A program made the translations under genes and the position numbers. A stretch of DNA of 64,000 nt from the NCBI RefSeq assembly GCF_001861355.1, contig NZ_MASN01000004.1, forward strand, positions 124,001-188,000, written 5' to 3'. The DNA comes from Natrialba sp. SSL1 (GTDB taxonomy: Archaea; Halobacteriota; Halobacteria; Halobacteriales; Natrialbaceae). The notes under the pieces were generated by a model, which searched no databases, was not told the origin of the DNA, and saw only the letters and a list, made by a program, of their open reading frames with translations. Shown here piece after piece: positions 9,572-18,103 of this stretch (the stretch's first letter is position 1; each line of letters opens with the position of its first letter).

Positions 9572-9619
9572 CACACCAGTTCTGCTTTCGATTTTGCAAG
9601 GCGTATGCGCTACAGCGCC

Positions 9620-10837
9620 TCAGTACTCGCCCGTCGGAAACGTCGACGGCATCTCCTGGATCTCGTGGACGCGAAAGTCGGCTGACGGTTCGTCGAACCG
9701 ATCGAGTTCGAACGGCTCGAGCGAAACGAGGGGCTCCTCGCCCGTCACGAGCGCGCGGACTGCAGCGCCCGTGAACGGTGACATCGAAATTCCGGCCGTC
9801 ACCCCCGTGACGATCACCAGTCCGTCCGGTGCGTTCTCGGGCGCATCGAGAACCGGCTGTCCATCAGGTGTGATCGCCGACCCCTTCGAACAGGTGTGAT
9901 AGCTGCCGTTCACGATCCGTACCTCGTCGATATCGTTCGCGACGGACTCGAGTACCGCCTTGACCTCGCGAAGATACTCGGCGGGTGGGCTTCGGGGCGG
10001 CTGGTCACGCTCTGGCAGGAAGTACATACCGCCGGAGATCAAGAACGTCTGCGACCGGTCGGGTTCCGGCCGCCACCAGACGTCGCGGCCGTACATCATC
10101 GGATATGCGTCGTCTATCTCGCCGTCGATGTCGACCCGGAGGTTACAGTAGATGAACTGCCGCGTCGGCACGTCCACGAACGGTTCGACGAGCGGTGCAG
10201 TCTGTGCGCCGGCGGCGCAGACGACCGTCTCGGCCTCGATACGGCCGTCGGGCGTCTCGACCCCGACGACGGTGTCGTCGTCAGTCACAATCCGCTCGAC
10301 CGGCGTCTGCGTTCGGATCTCCGCGCCGCGTTCGCGCGCCGTTTCGGCGAGTGCCGTCGCGTACTCTCTGACATCAATGATCCCACTTTCGACCTTCACA
10401 AGTCCACCGTCGAACCCGTCGAGGTCGAACCGACCGGGCCAGCGCTCCGCTAGCTCCGACGTGGACCAGTACTCGAGTTCGTACCCCTCGCGATCGAACA
10501 GTGGCTGGTAGTCCTCGACAAATGACTCACGCTCGGCGTCCGTCTCGGCCAGTTCGACGTACGGCCGGTCGTGAAACGTGAAGCCGTGGCTTCCATCGAG
10601 CGATCGAAACGCCTCGATGGAGTGCTCGACGGCGGCCGGGTACGGTGCCCAGTCCGCGAACGGCCCGACGAAGCCGGCGGCGTACCCTGACGCACCCGCA
10701 CCCACGCGGCCGGCCTCGAGGACGACTACGTCGTGGTCCGGCGCGAGTTCGATCGCACTCCACAGGCCGGAGGCACCAGCGCCGATGATGACAATCTCTG
10801 CTCGTGTCACCGATTGGTCTGCGTTCATCGTTACCAC
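9620..10837 (-). CDS. FAD-dependent amine/amino-acid oxidase (DAO/sarcosine oxidase family)
   Basis: The 405-residue flavoprotein begins with a Rossmann dinucleotide site VIIGAGASGLWSAIEL and the DAO-family GAGASGYAAGFVG loop. A C-terminal ITPDGQPVLDAPENAPDGLVIVTG segment closes the FAD site, typical of glycine, sarcosine or D-amino-acid oxidases. It transfers a hydride from a C-N bond to FAD and releases an imine. It converges on the aldehyde oxidoreductase and sits downstream of the agmatinase-like gene on the same strand. An alternative start at 10828 gives MNADQS. Substrate is not identifiable. Confidence 0.82.
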   Translation of the reverse strand: MVTMNADQSVTRAEIVIIGAGASGLWSAIELAPDHDVVVLEAGRVGAGASGYAAGFVGPFADWAPYPAAVEHSIEAFRSLDGSHGFTFHDRPYVELAETDAERESFVEDYQPLFDREGYELEYWSTSELAERWPGRFDLDGFDGGLVKVESGIIDVREYATALAETARERGAEIRTQTPVERIVTDDDTVVGVETPDGRIEAETVVCAAGAQTAPLVEPFVDVPTRQFIYCNLRVDIDGEIDDAYPMMYGRDVWWRPEPDRSQTFLISGGMYFLPERDQPPRSPPAEYLREVKAVLESVANDIDEVRIVNGSYHTCSKGSAITPDGQPVLDAPENAPDGLVIVTGVTAGISMSPFTGAAVRALVTGEEPLVSLEPFELDRFDEPSADFRVHEIQEMPSTFPTGEY

Positions 10838-10946
10838 CTACCGTGTATTTGGTGCACAATAAATACTGACCCGCGGCGCTCCGACGGGTACCCGAGCTGG
10901 GGTGGGAGACTGGCAAAAATTCGAGTACCACCGTCGCACCACCGCG

Positions 10947-11912
10947 CTACATGAACTTCGACTCGATAAACCGCGACACCGCCGCCGCACCTAATCGCTG
11001 CGTGTTCCGCGTCGGATCCAGTCGCGGCGCAACTTCAACGAGGTCCAGTGCCCCGATGGCGTCGCAGGTGCCGAGGTACTCGAGTGCGGTGAGGAACTGG
11101 TTCGCATCCAGGCCGCCGAACTCGGGGGTGCCGGTTCCGGGGGCGATCGTGGGTTCGACGACGTCGATATCGACGGTGAGGTAGACGACGTCACAGGAGG
11201 CTGTGACGTGGTCGATCGCGTCGGCGAGGCAGGCTTCGATCCCGCGGTCGTGGACGTCTCGCGCGTAGTCGACGTAGAGGCCGGATTCGTCGACGAACGA
11301 CGGGAAGTCGGGATCTTCGAAGGCGCGCAGGCCGATCATCGCGTGCGTTTCGTAGCTGCCGTGGGGCGAGTCGGCGATGAGGTTCATCGGCGAGCCGTGC
11401 CAGTGTTCGCCGTGGAGGTCACGCTCGCCGTAAACGTCGGAGTGGGAGTCGAGGTGGATCAACCCGACGCGGCCGTCGACGGTCTGCGAGAAGCCGGTGA
11501 ACGACGGGTAGGTAAGGTAGTGGTCACCGCCGAGGACGACGGGGAACGTGTGCGTGGCGACCTCTTCGACGGCGTCTCGAATGTAGTCGCCCGTCTGCTC
11601 GACATCGGTCGTAACCACGGGAACGTCGCCACAGTCCTGGATCTGGATCGAGCCGTAGTCCGTGACCTGACCCGTCCCTGCGTTGTACTGCGGTTCGCTT
11701 CGGCCGTACCAGCCCGATTCGCGACGGAGTGCTTCCGGGCCGTATCGCGTCCCCGGTTGTCGTGAGGCAGCACCATCGAACGGGACGCCGAGCACGCCGA
11801 TATCGACATCGTCAGTGAGCTGGTCTCGAGGCTTCCGAACACCGTTCAGGAACGAGTCCGCGCCGACATAGCTCGGCGAGAGGTCGTCGTTTTGCGTGTC
11901 ATCTTCTCCCAT
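10947..11912 (-). CDS. Agmatinase / ureohydrolase family protein
   Basis: The protein of about 321 residues carries the manganese-binding signatures of the arginase family: GGDHYLTYP, HLDSHSDVY (DxHxD) and VDIDVVEPTIAPGTGTPE. These enzymes hydrolyse guanidino groups of agmatine, arginine, guanidinobutyrate or similar compounds to urea and an amine. The conserved Asp of the DP after DxD is Glu here, a mild change outside the metal set. The start at MGEDDTQ (11912) is preferred over 11975 because the upstream 21 residues are hydrophobic and unlike the family. It fits polyamine or guanidine use with the nearby transporter and oxidase. Confidence 0.85.
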   Translation of the reverse strand: MGEDDTQNDDLSPSYVGADSFLNGVRKPRDQLTDDVDIGVLGVPFDGAASRQPGTRYGPEALRRESGWYGRSEPQYNAGTGQVTDYGSIQIQDCGDVPVVTTDVEQTGDYIRDAVEEVATHTFPVVLGGDHYLTYPSFTGFSQTVDGRVGLIHLDSHSDVYGERDLHGEHWHGSPMNLIADSPHGSYETHAMIGLRAFEDPDFPSFVDESGLYVDYARDVHDRGIEACLADAIDHVTASCDVVYLTVDIDVVEPTIAPGTGTPEFGGLDANQFLTALEYLGTCDAIGALDLVEVAPRLDPTRNTQRLGAAAVSRFIESKFM

Positions 11913-12060
11913 ATCGTGAGCAATGGATGCGGCTGGGATAAATATGCTGATAGTTGTCCCAAATCGGTACAGCAACGGATCGTTCCGGACAAGGTACGTC
12001 TCGAGAGGGAAAACGTGGATCAGAGACGAGTGGACGGGGAGACGGTGAAGGCGACCGTCG

Positions 12061-12915
12061 TCAGACGGTGCTCACGCCGAATCCCTTGATCAGGTGCTTG
12101 TAGACGAGGAAGACGAACAACACCGGCGGGAGGATCATGATCATCACGCCGCCGAGGATCATGCCCCAGTTGGTCGTCGCCATGTCGATCAGGTTCGCAA
12201 TGCCGAGTGGGAGCGTGTACAGCGCGCTATCGTTGAGGATGATGAGCGCGAAGAAGTACTCGTTCCACGAGAGGAAGAACGCGAAAATCGACGTCGCGAC
12301 GATTCCCGGAAGCGAGAGCGGCAGGATGATCTTCGTGACGATCGTCACCCTGCTCGCCCCGGCGAGCCGCGCGGATTCCTCGATCTCCGGGGTGATATCG
12401 AGGAAGAACACCCTGAGTAACAGCAACGCGAACGGCAGTGCGAACGCCGTGTGAGCGAGCGCGAGCCCGAACAGCGAGTTAGTGAGGCCGATGTTCTGGA
12501 AGATGATGAACAGCGGAATGCCGAGCAGGATAAGCGGGAACATGTAGATCAGCACGCCCAGGTTCGCGATGTACCGCCGGCCGTGGAACTCGTAGCGCGA
12601 GACGGCGTAGGCCGCCGGAATCGCGATGAGCAGCGTCAGGATGATCGTCGTTATCGCGACGATGAGACTATTCCGGAAGTACAACGCGAAATTCGTCTGC
12701 TCGAAGAGAATGTGGTAGTTCTCGAAGGTCACCTCAGAGGGGACGATCACGGGCGGCCACGAGAACAGTTCCTCGCTCGGCCGAACGGTCGACAGGAACC
12801 CCCAGATCAACGGGATCAGCACGACGAACGTCGTGACGATCACTGCAGTGTACGTTGCGATTCGCTCCAGGTAATGTCGTTGTTGCTGCGTGAGTTGCGG
12901 TGAGAGTGACGTCAT
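12061..12915 (-). CDS. Carbohydrate-type ABC transporter permease (MalG type)
   Basis: The 284-residue permease has six predicted membrane segments and the EAA loop ESARLAGASRVTIVTKIILP. The N-terminal YTAVIVTTFVVLIPLIWGFL helix and the FALYFRNSLIVAITT segment are typical of the MalG/UgpE subgroup. It overlaps the upstream permease by 4 bases and is the last gene of a minus-strand operon with the lipoprotein. No ATPase lies in this operon; the likely one is at 18104. Confidence 0.88.
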   Translation of the reverse strand: MTSLSPQLTQQQRHYLERIATYTAVIVTTFVVLIPLIWGFLSTVRPSEELFSWPPVIVPSEVTFENYHILFEQTNFALYFRNSLIVAITTIILTLLIAIPAAYAVSRYEFHGRRYIANLGVLIYMFPLILLGIPLFIIFQNIGLTNSLFGLALAHTAFALPFALLLLRVFFLDITPEIEESARLAGASRVTIVTKIILPLSLPGIVATSIFAFFLSWNEYFFALIILNDSALYTLPLGIANLIDMATTNWGMILGGVMIMILPPVLFVFLVYKHLIKGFGVSTV

Positions 12916-13859
12916 CGTGGTTCCTCCGTCGTTCCGTACAGTCTGAAGTAGCCGTACACGATCACTGCGAGCACGAGGAACGTCACGACTGCGACGCTTG
13001 CTCCCTCACCGAGGTCGTTCCCGATGAACGTCAGCCGGTAGGCCATGATGGGAAGCGTTTCGGTTGCGTTCCCAGGGCCACCCTGCGTGCCCAGCCAGAT
13101 GATGTCGAACAGGTTGAACGTCCAGACGAGACGCAGGAGAATCGCCACGAACAGCACGCCGCGAAGCTGTGGCAGCGTAATGTGGCGGAACATCTCCCAT
13201 CGTGACGCGCCCATGAGCCGCGCCGATTCGTAGTACGACTTGGGGATGGTCTGGAGCTTTGCGAGCACCAGCATCGTCACGAACGGATACAGTCGCCAGC
13301 CGCTGATCAGAATCAGCGCGGGCATCGCGTACCGCGTGCTCGCGAGCCAGGCGATCGGCTCGTCGATCAGCGTCGAGACGACGAGCGCGTAGTTGCCGAC
13401 GCCGTACAGGCCGTCGAGCATCCAGCGAAAGAGGATGACCGCCGCAACCGTCGGAACCATGTACGGGACGAGGATCAACCCCGTCGCGATCCGCTCACCC
13501 GTAAACGTTCGGTTGAGCAGGAGTCCGGTTGCAACGCCGATAACGACGGTGAGGAACACCGAACCGGCCGTGTAGATGATCCCGTTCCAGAGCGCATTGT
13601 AGAACGTTCCGGACCGAAGGAGATCGATGTAGTTCGCGAGTCCGACGACCTCCGAATCGCCCAGGAAGATGCTGATGTCCTGCAGGCTGTAAATGATCGC
13701 CTGGACGGTCGGGTACAGGTAGAGCGCGACGAGCGTCGCGACCAGCGGTAACACCAGTAAAATACCGACCGTATTCTCCTGGAGCTCGTCGAACTCCCGG
13801 CGCGCAAGATACCGAAATTCTCGTTTTGCAGTTGTGATGAAATCGCTCGCGTAGCTCAT
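12912..13859 (-). CDS. Carbohydrate-type ABC transporter permease (MalF/UgpA type)
   Basis: The 315-residue permease has an extended cytoplasmic N-terminus (REFRYLARREFDELQ), then the first membrane helix, and an EAA loop ESARLMGASRWEMFRHITLP. Its length and topology match MalF/UgpA-like sugar permeases. It starts 3 bases past the end of the lipoprotein gene and overlaps the second permease gene by ATGA, so the three are almost certainly cotranscribed. Confidence 0.88.
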   Translation of the reverse strand: MSYASDFITTAKREFRYLARREFDELQENTVGILLVLPLVATLVALYLYPTVQAIIYSLQDISIFLGDSEVVGLANYIDLLRSGTFYNALWNGIIYTAGSVFLTVVIGVATGLLLNRTFTGERIATGLILVPYMVPTVAAVILFRWMLDGLYGVGNYALVVSTLIDEPIAWLASTRYAMPALILISGWRLYPFVTMLVLAKLQTIPKSYYESARLMGASRWEMFRHITLPQLRGVLFVAILLRLVWTFNLFDIIWLGTQGGPGNATETLPIMAYRLTFIGNDLGEGASVAVVTFLVLAVIVYGYFRLYGTTEEPR

Positions 13860-13861
13860 TG

Positions 13862-15253
13862 CTAGTCGTTCAGTTGATCTGCGTAGTCATCGCGGATTTC
13901 GTCCGCCCAATGTTCAGCCGCATCTTGCGGATCTTCGTCCTCCAAGATCACGTCCTGGACGGAACTGATAACGTGCGTTTCGGCAACGGCCTGCCCCGTC
14001 ACCGGGTTGATGTGACCCTCGTTCTCCTCGACGGCGACGACCCGACCGTACTCGTCTGCGATATCGACGAGATCCCGGTAGTGCTCTTCGTAGTCCTGCA
14101 TGACATCGGTCTCCCACAGGTCGTCCTCCTCGAGTATGCCGTGAATCGCCGGAACGTGACTCGCCGGCTGGGCGGTCATGAGTCGCATGACGCCCTCGAA
14201 CGAGGTGATCTCTCGCAACAGATCCTTCGCTAGCTCCGGATGTTCGGTCTCGGCACCGAGTCCGTGACCCAGACCGGTCAGCCGCGCAACCGGCTCGTAA
14301 CTCGAGTCGTACGCTGGAATCGGCGCGACTTGCACGTCGCCGGTGAGGTCCGGATTGTACTGTTCGATGTCGTACGGGATCACGTTCGTCGAGTACCACG
14401 TCATCGCGTACGTTCCCTGGTACAGCGGTGGGCGCATCTCCGGAATGTCGGCGCCGTGGGCTGCCTGCGGACTGAACTCGTTCAGGTCTTGCATGAACTC
14501 GAGCATCTCGACCGTTTCCTCGGAGTCGTAGACGACCTCGTCGTCGGTGTTGATGACCGAACCGCCCCGGCCGTGAAGCAGAGACAGGGGCAGGATTCCG
14601 TGGAAGTGGTTGCTCCCGAGGAAGACCGGACTTCCATACAGGTTCTCGTCCTCGTCGGTCATCGTCTCGGCCGCGGTATGGTATTCGTCCCACGAGTCAA
14701 ACGGCGGCATCGGTGCATCGTACTCGTTGAACAGGTCCTCGCGGTAGATGAGCGTCGAAACCGTCCCCGTGTTCGGCGCGAAGTAGTAATCGCCGTCCAT
14801 CTGGACGAGGAACTCCTCTCGCCAGTGGTCCTCTGCACCCATGTCCTCGATGACGTCGTTGATCGGCTGGTACAGCCCTTCCTGCACGCCAAACACGTTG
14901 TTCCCCGGCGAGGCAAGCATCAGCAGGTCGTACGGGTTGCCACCGGCCTGCGCCTGTGCGGCTTCTGACGGTGCGGATGCGAAGTCGGATCGGGTGTACT
15001 CCACTTCACAGTCGTGTTCCTCCTCGAACTCGTCGAAGATTGCGCGGTACTCGTCCTCTTGTTGCTGGTACGCCGAATTGATCACTCGCAGCACCGGACC
15101 GCCGTTCCCGCCGCCCAGACAGCCAGCCACCGATAGCGTACCAATCGTCGCCCCAGTCGTTGCACCCTTCAGGACAGTCCGTCGGCGGTACGTGTCCCGA
15201 GACGTTGCGCGCTGTTTTGCACCGGTTCCATGACCACTCGTATCATTACCCAT
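13862..15253 (-). CDS. ABC transporter substrate-binding lipoprotein (family 1, sugar type)
   Basis: The 463-residue protein has a Tat signal (YRRRTVLKGA), a glycine/threonine-rich hydrophobic stretch and lipobox VAGC followed by LGG, so it is probably anchored outside the membrane. The mature sequence resembles family-1 sugar-binding proteins: EYRAIFDEFEEEHDCEVEYT near the start and DLLMLASPGNN, LYREDLFNEY later. It heads the operon with the two permeases. Its promoter lies next to inverted GAGT/ACTC repeats. Ligand unknown; sugars are usual for this permease subgroup, but the neighbouring nitrilase and RraA-like genes allow other substrates. Confidence 0.86.
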   Translation of the reverse strand: MGNDTSGHGTGAKQRATSRDTYRRRTVLKGATTGATIGTLSVAGCLGGGNGGPVLRVINSAYQQQEDEYRAIFDEFEEEHDCEVEYTRSDFASAPSEAAQAQAGGNPYDLLMLASPGNNVFGVQEGLYQPINDVIEDMGAEDHWREEFLVQMDGDYYFAPNTGTVSTLIYREDLFNEYDAPMPPFDSWDEYHTAAETMTDEDENLYGSPVFLGSNHFHGILPLSLLHGRGGSVINTDDEVVYDSEETVEMLEFMQDLNEFSPQAAHGADIPEMRPPLYQGTYAMTWYSTNVIPYDIEQYNPDLTGDVQVAPIPAYDSSYEPVARLTGLGHGLGAETEHPELAKDLLREITSFEGVMRLMTAQPASHVPAIHGILEEDDLWETDVMQDYEEHYRDLVDIADEYGRVVAVEENEGHINPVTGQAVAETHVISSVQDVILEDEDPQDAAEHWADEIRDDYADQLND

Positions 15254-15257
15254 GGTT

Positions 15258-15306
15258 GAGTATGACTCTCACATTAGAGCTTAAGTGTGATTCACTACTC
15301 GGGAGT
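15258..15306 (-). promoter_or_regulatory. Promoter with GAGT/ACTC inverted repeats before the sugar-type lipoprotein gene
   Basis: On the minus strand a CTTAAG TATA-like box (15280-15285) lies about 29 bases upstream of the ATG at 15253. It is flanked by two inverted repeats: GAGTATGACTC at 15258-15268, between box and start, and ACTCGGGAGT at 15297-15306. Binding at the first would block initiation. A TrmB-type regulator encoded next door is the natural candidate ligand-responsive protein. Confidence 0.5.
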
Positions 15307-15531
15307 GGTAGGCGAATCGTGCCAGTGTGGATCAGTGACGAGTCGGTTTGTACAATCGATGGTACCCCGGCGAATTCGCAGTGCCGACCGCACACGCATC
15401 TGTCCAGTCGCGACGCACTCGGAGGGAGCGTCGCCTAGCAGCGAGCAGAGCAACCGCCTGTGAACGAACGAGTTCGGAATTACTGATACCGGCATCGATG
15501 CCTGATCTGGAAACCGTGTCGCCATCGACAG

Positions 15532-16332
15532 TCATACCGACACCGGTTCAGCCACGTCCCACAGGTGATTGAAAACCAGATACGCCGTCTGGACCATCTG
15601 CTGGTTCTCGATCGAAATCGCAACGTACCGTTCTCGACTATCGTTCTTGAACGCCAAAACCAACCGGTCGTCGTCGTAGGTATACAGCCGCCCCTCAACG
15701 TCAGAAAGGTGACGGAGCTCGCCCCATTCGGAGATGGCCTCAATATACGTTTCCGGAAGATCTGAAACCGTGCTGATGATCTTGATTGAAACACCTTCCT
15801 CACTTTTTCGGCGAAGCACGTCGTTGTGCTGCGTCACGATCCGCTGGAGGCTGTTTTCCGTCGTAACTTTGTAGATCCGGTCGTCCGCTTTCTCCATCAT
15901 CTCCCCACCTCGATTCAGAATGTCGCTTTTCCCTATGTACGACCAGAAAATGTCGATCTCGTCGTAGATCGGATAGCCACCGGTATCGTCGTTGTACGCG
16001 TCTAGAAACAGGTCACCCGCCTTCTCAATTGAGGCGAGTTCGCTCTCGAGTTCCGCCTGCTTTCGTTGCTTGACGTTGTCGAGTGCCGTCTCCGGCGGCA
16101 CCGGCCCGTACTTCTTCGGCCGCCCCGGTTGGACTTTCACCAGCCCCGAACTCTGGAGGGACTCGAGTACGTCGTAGACACGTGAGTAGGGAATGTCGGC
16201 GGCGGAGCCGACCTGTTTTGCGGTCGAGACGCCGTGCTCGAGTAGCGAAAGGTAGGCACTCGATTCGTACTCCGAGAGGCCGACATCCTGCAGGTATGAT
16301 GTCATGTCTCGATTCTCGTCGTCCATTGTCAC
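15532..16332 (-). CDS. TrmB family transcriptional regulator
   Basis: The 266-residue protein starts with a winged helix-turn-helix of TrmB type: LQDVGLSEYESSAYLSLLEH, then STAKQVGSAADIPYSRVYDV as the recognition part and LVKVQPGRPKKYGPVPPETA as the wing. A coiled stretch (QRKQAELESELASIEKA) follows, then a C-terminal effector-binding region. TrmB proteins control sugar ABC transporters and central metabolism in haloarchaea. It lies upstream of the lipoprotein gene on the same strand with a 278-base gap, so it probably controls that operon. An ATG at 16326 is an alternative start. Confidence 0.85.
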   Translation of the reverse strand: MTMDDENRDMTSYLQDVGLSEYESSAYLSLLEHGVSTAKQVGSAADIPYSRVYDVLESLQSSGLVKVQPGRPKKYGPVPPETALDNVKQRKQAELESELASIEKAGDLFLDAYNDDTGGYPIYDEIDIFWSYIGKSDILNRGGEMMEKADDRIYKVTTENSLQRIVTQHNDVLRRKSEEGVSIKIISTVSDLPETYIEAISEWGELRHLSDVEGRLYTYDDDRLVLAFKNDSRERYVAISIENQQMVQTAYLVFNHLWDVAEPVSV

Positions 16333-16526
16333 CTATGACCACACACCCCCTCAAATGTGTTCGGGAGCGATGAAATACTTGCCCTCGTTAGAATTTATCA
16401 CAGAGGTTGCTGGAAAAACGACGGCAAAGGCGGTGGAGGTAGCCGGTCGCTGCAGGCAGGGTTTAGTAAGCGGGAGACGACAAATACGAATAGCAACATC
16501 GAGAGCGGTCTCGGCGGTAAAGACGG

Positions 16527-17342
16527 TCAGTAGATCTCGTCTCGTTTGTGCTCGAGACACGGGATGTTCTGGCGGACGTCGGCCAGATAGTCGAGGTCGA
16601 CCTCCGCGGTGACGACCTCTTCTCGGTCGCTCGCCATTCTGATGACGTTGCCCCAGGGGTCGATGATCACCGACTTGCCGAACGACGGAACGGAACTCGG
16701 TTTGTCGCCAATCTGGCCGGCGGCGACGACGTAACACTGCGTTTCGATCGCACGAGCCTTCAGCAGTGGGAGCCAGTGATCTTTCCCGGTGAACAGCGTG
16801 AACGCAGCGGGAACGAACAGTACCTCCGCACCCTGCATCGCCATCGTCCTGTACAGTTCGGAGAACCGGAGGTCGTAACAGACCGAGAGTCCGAACGTCG
16901 CGAGGTCCGTTTCCACGACGGTAACGTCGTCGCCGGGAGCCACGTACTTTGACTCCTGGGTGACGACCTCATCGCCGATCGTTACGTCGAACAGGTGGGC
17001 CTTCCGATACTGTGCCTGGATTTCACCGTCCGGGTCGATTACGACGCTCGTGTTGTAGACGCGGTCGCCGTCGTCGGCTTCTTCGAAGAAGCTACCCGAG
17101 TGAACGTGTAGTCCGTGGGTTGCTGCTTTGTCCGCGAGTGCCTCGGTCGTCTTGCCAGGAACCGGCTCTGCGTGCGTCGAGTACGCTTCCTTTTCGCCCA
17201 TGAACGAGAACATCTCGGGAAGCGAAACCACGTCCGCTCCCTTCTGAGCTGCCTCGTCGATGAAATCGAGGGCCTGCGTGAGGTTCGCCTCTTTGTCGTC
17301 CTGTGAGTCCATCTGGCACGCCGCAATGGTGAATGTGCTCAT
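16527..17342 (-). CDS. Carbon-nitrogen hydrolase (nitrilase superfamily, omega-amidase-like)
   Basis: The 271-residue enzyme has the Glu-Lys-Cys triad: Glu in VSLPEMFSFMG, Lys in YRKAHLFDV, Cys in LSVCYDLRFSELYR. The start MSTFTIAACQMDSQDDKEANL is typical of the family and sets the ATG at 17342. It hydrolyses amides or nitriles; the DLRFSELYR form is seen in Nit2/omega-amidase and deaminated-glutathione amidase relatives. It is divergent from the RraA/ATPase pair. Role with the transporter is not shown by the sequence. Confidence 0.85.
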   Translation of the reverse strand: MSTFTIAACQMDSQDDKEANLTQALDFIDEAAQKGADVVSLPEMFSFMGEKEAYSTHAEPVPGKTTEALADKAATHGLHVHSGSFFEEADDGDRVYNTSVVIDPDGEIQAQYRKAHLFDVTIGDEVVTQESKYVAPGDDVTVVETDLATFGLSVCYDLRFSELYRTMAMQGAEVLFVPAAFTLFTGKDHWLPLLKARAIETQCYVVAAGQIGDKPSSVPSFGKSVIIDPWGNVIRMASDREEVVTAEVDLDYLADVRQNIPCLEHKRDEIY

Positions 17343-17405
17343 GACACACAGGTCTGGAGCCACTACCAAGTAACTGATTTACTCACGGTCAGTGGTAAAG
17401 AAGCT

Positions 17406-17416
17406 ACAAATATATG
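17406..17416 (+). promoter_or_regulatory. TATA box of the RraA/ATPase operon
   Basis: ACAAATATATG lies so close to the first in-frame start codons (17418, 17424) that these fall inside the promoter. With the usual 24-27 base spacing, transcription starts near 17437-17441, which selects ATG 17436 or 17442 and a leaderless mRNA. Confidence 0.55.
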
Positions 17417-17435
17417 TGTGATAATGCCATCCATG

Positions 17436-18098
17436 ATGAGCATGAACACAATCGATCGAGTCGACTCGGATACCATCGAGGCTGCGGCGACCCTCGATCC
17501 AAACGACCTCGGACACCACTTCCACTTCGGATTCACGACACCCGAGATTCAGTTCATGGAGACAACCGATCCGGTCGAGATGGTCGGCCAGGTCGTTACA
17601 GTCCGCATTCCACCAGAAGACTCGACGATGGTTCACAAGGCGACCGAAATCGCCGAACCGGGCGACGTCATCGTCGTCGACATGCAGGGCCACACGACGA
17701 ACGCACCGTGGGGCGAAATGACGACGCGAGCGGCGATCGAAAGCGGCGTCACCGGCGCAGTGATCGACGGCAGCATCACGGACTCACGCGAGATCGACGA
17801 CCTCGAGTTCCCCGTGTATGCTCGCGGGAAGAGCGCGCGAACGACCCGGTTACACGGCCGCGGCGGCGAGATCAATTCGCCGGTACAAGTCGGCGGCTCC
17901 GTCGTGAACCCGGGCGATATCGCGATCGGGAACGAGGACGGCGTCCTCTTCCTTCGACGGGAGAAAGTCGACGAGGCGATCGAGTACTGCAAGGAGGTCA
18001 AATCACAGGAAGAAGAAACAATCGAGAAACTCGAAAACGGCGCGTCGCTCGCCGATCTGACGGCGGCAAACGAGTTGCTCGATCAAGCGGGGGACTAG
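17436..18098 (+). CDS. RraA-like family protein (demethylmenaquinone methyltransferase-like fold)
   Basis: About 220 residues with the RraA-like core: GQVVTVRIPPEDSTMVH, PGDVIVVDMQGHTTNAPWGE, GVTGAVIDGSITDSREI and PGDIAIGNEDGVLF. Relatives include HMG/CHA aldolase and oxaloacetate decarboxylase; the DG-x20-R-D/E pattern of that group is only partly visible, so catalysis is uncertain. It lies 5 bases upstream of an ABC ATPase gene and seems to form an operon with it. It may process a substrate imported by the split ABC system. The start is chosen from the TATA box; the next ATG, 17442, is equally possible. Confidence 0.78.
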   Translation: MSMNTIDRVDSDTIEAAATLDPNDLGHHFHFGFTTPEIQFMETTDPVEMVGQVVTVRIPPEDSTMVHKATEIAEPGDVIVVDMQGHTTNAPWGEMTTRAAIESGVTGAVIDGSITDSREIDDLEFPVYARGKSARTTRLHGRGGEINSPVQVGGSVVNPGDIAIGNEDGVLFLRREKVDEAIEYCKEVKSQEEETIEKLENGASLADLTAANELLDQAGD

Positions 18099-18103
18099 CA
18101 ACG

